A stretch of 64,000 bases of DNA. Origin: Litorilinea aerophila (GTDB taxonomy: Bacteria; Chloroflexota; Anaerolineae; Caldilineales; Caldilineaceae). A program made the translations under genes and the position numbers. The stretch covers positions 62,001 through 126,000 of the forward strand of contig NZ_VIGC02000005.1 in NCBI RefSeq assembly GCF_006569185.2, written 5' to 3'. Below, one piece after another: positions 63,329 to 64,000 of the stretch (its first letter is position 1; each line of letters starts with the position of its first letter). Below the pieces are notes generated by a model, which did not search any database, was not told the origin of the DNA, and saw only the letters and a list, made by a program, of their open reading frames with translations.

Positions 63329-64000
<672 letters not shown>

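Overview
The window is high-GC bacterial chromosome with densely packed genes on both strands. Gene content points to Chloroflexota, probably an Anaerolineae/Caldilineae-type lineage. This is inferred from Thr-Pro-rich surface lipoproteins, an F420-NADP reductase, the SCO1664/DUF3090/phosphatase trio shared with Actinobacteria, PTPS-related and DUF2723 membrane proteins, and many short palindromic intergenic repeats. No rRNA, tRNA, CRISPR array, phage or transposase gene was seen.

Layout. 1-5.1 kb (minus): a subtilase (cut by the window edge), a possible Cys-rich small ORF, a PAC2 protein, a Mut7-C nuclease-like protein and a dehydrogenase-like/SerK-like fusion. 5.2-10.1 kb (plus): a DapA-like aldolase, a large hybrid histidine kinase and a DUF1385 membrane protein. 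10.1-17.5 kb: S4 protein, SH3 lipoprotein, DUF2723 membrane protein, an Amt-like channel lacking one pore histidine, fmt and a PfkB kinase. 17.8-26.7 kb (mostly plus): SIS-domain protein, SDR, zinc-ribbon/MBL protein, SanA-like protein, lytic transglycosylase, a free-standing GyrA C-terminal-domain protein and a ParB-like protein. 27.2-32 kb: pyk, a UMF1 transporter and glyA. 32.2-35.8 kb (plus): a thioredoxin-fold-like protein, a Thr-Pro surface protein, thpR and a bacterial PARG. 36.1-43.6 kb (minus): a long co-directional run of membrane proteins with a MutL-like (actin-fold) protein and an orphan response regulator, largely of unknown function. 43.9-50.3 kb: DUF3048 and LysM surface proteins, a truncated glycosyltransferase and a sugar epimerase. 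50.9-55.5 kb (plus): ssnA, npdG, a PLP sulfur enzyme and a yqeC-mocA fusion, a selenium/molybdenum-hydroxylase accessory operon. 55.7-61.3 kb (minus): tsaE, a ManC-PGM fusion, and the SCO1664/DUF3090/phosphatase trio. The window ends with an M1 peptidase lipoprotein and a partial GlnQ-type ABC ATPase.

Three repeat families stand out. The first is a 95-bp element present five times with no length variation. It is flanked by CTAG-like 4-bp sites, and in four of five cases that flank forms the TAG stop codon of the neighbouring gene. The second is a palindromic family (CCGG.CTCCTGG.CCGG plus GTCACGCA..TGCGTGAC), one copy of which truncates a glycosyltransferase. The third is a set of GC-rich hairpin repeats at 10.4 and 35.8 kb. 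Several genes lack a Shine-Dalgarno and have a -10 hexamer 6-8 nt before the start codon, which predicts leaderless mRNAs.

The strongest candidates for something undescribed are the stop-codon-associated 95-bp element, the SCO1664 kinase-like/DUF3090/phosphatase locus, the 38-43.6 kb membrane cluster with its MutL-like protein, and the dehydrogenase-SerK fusion.
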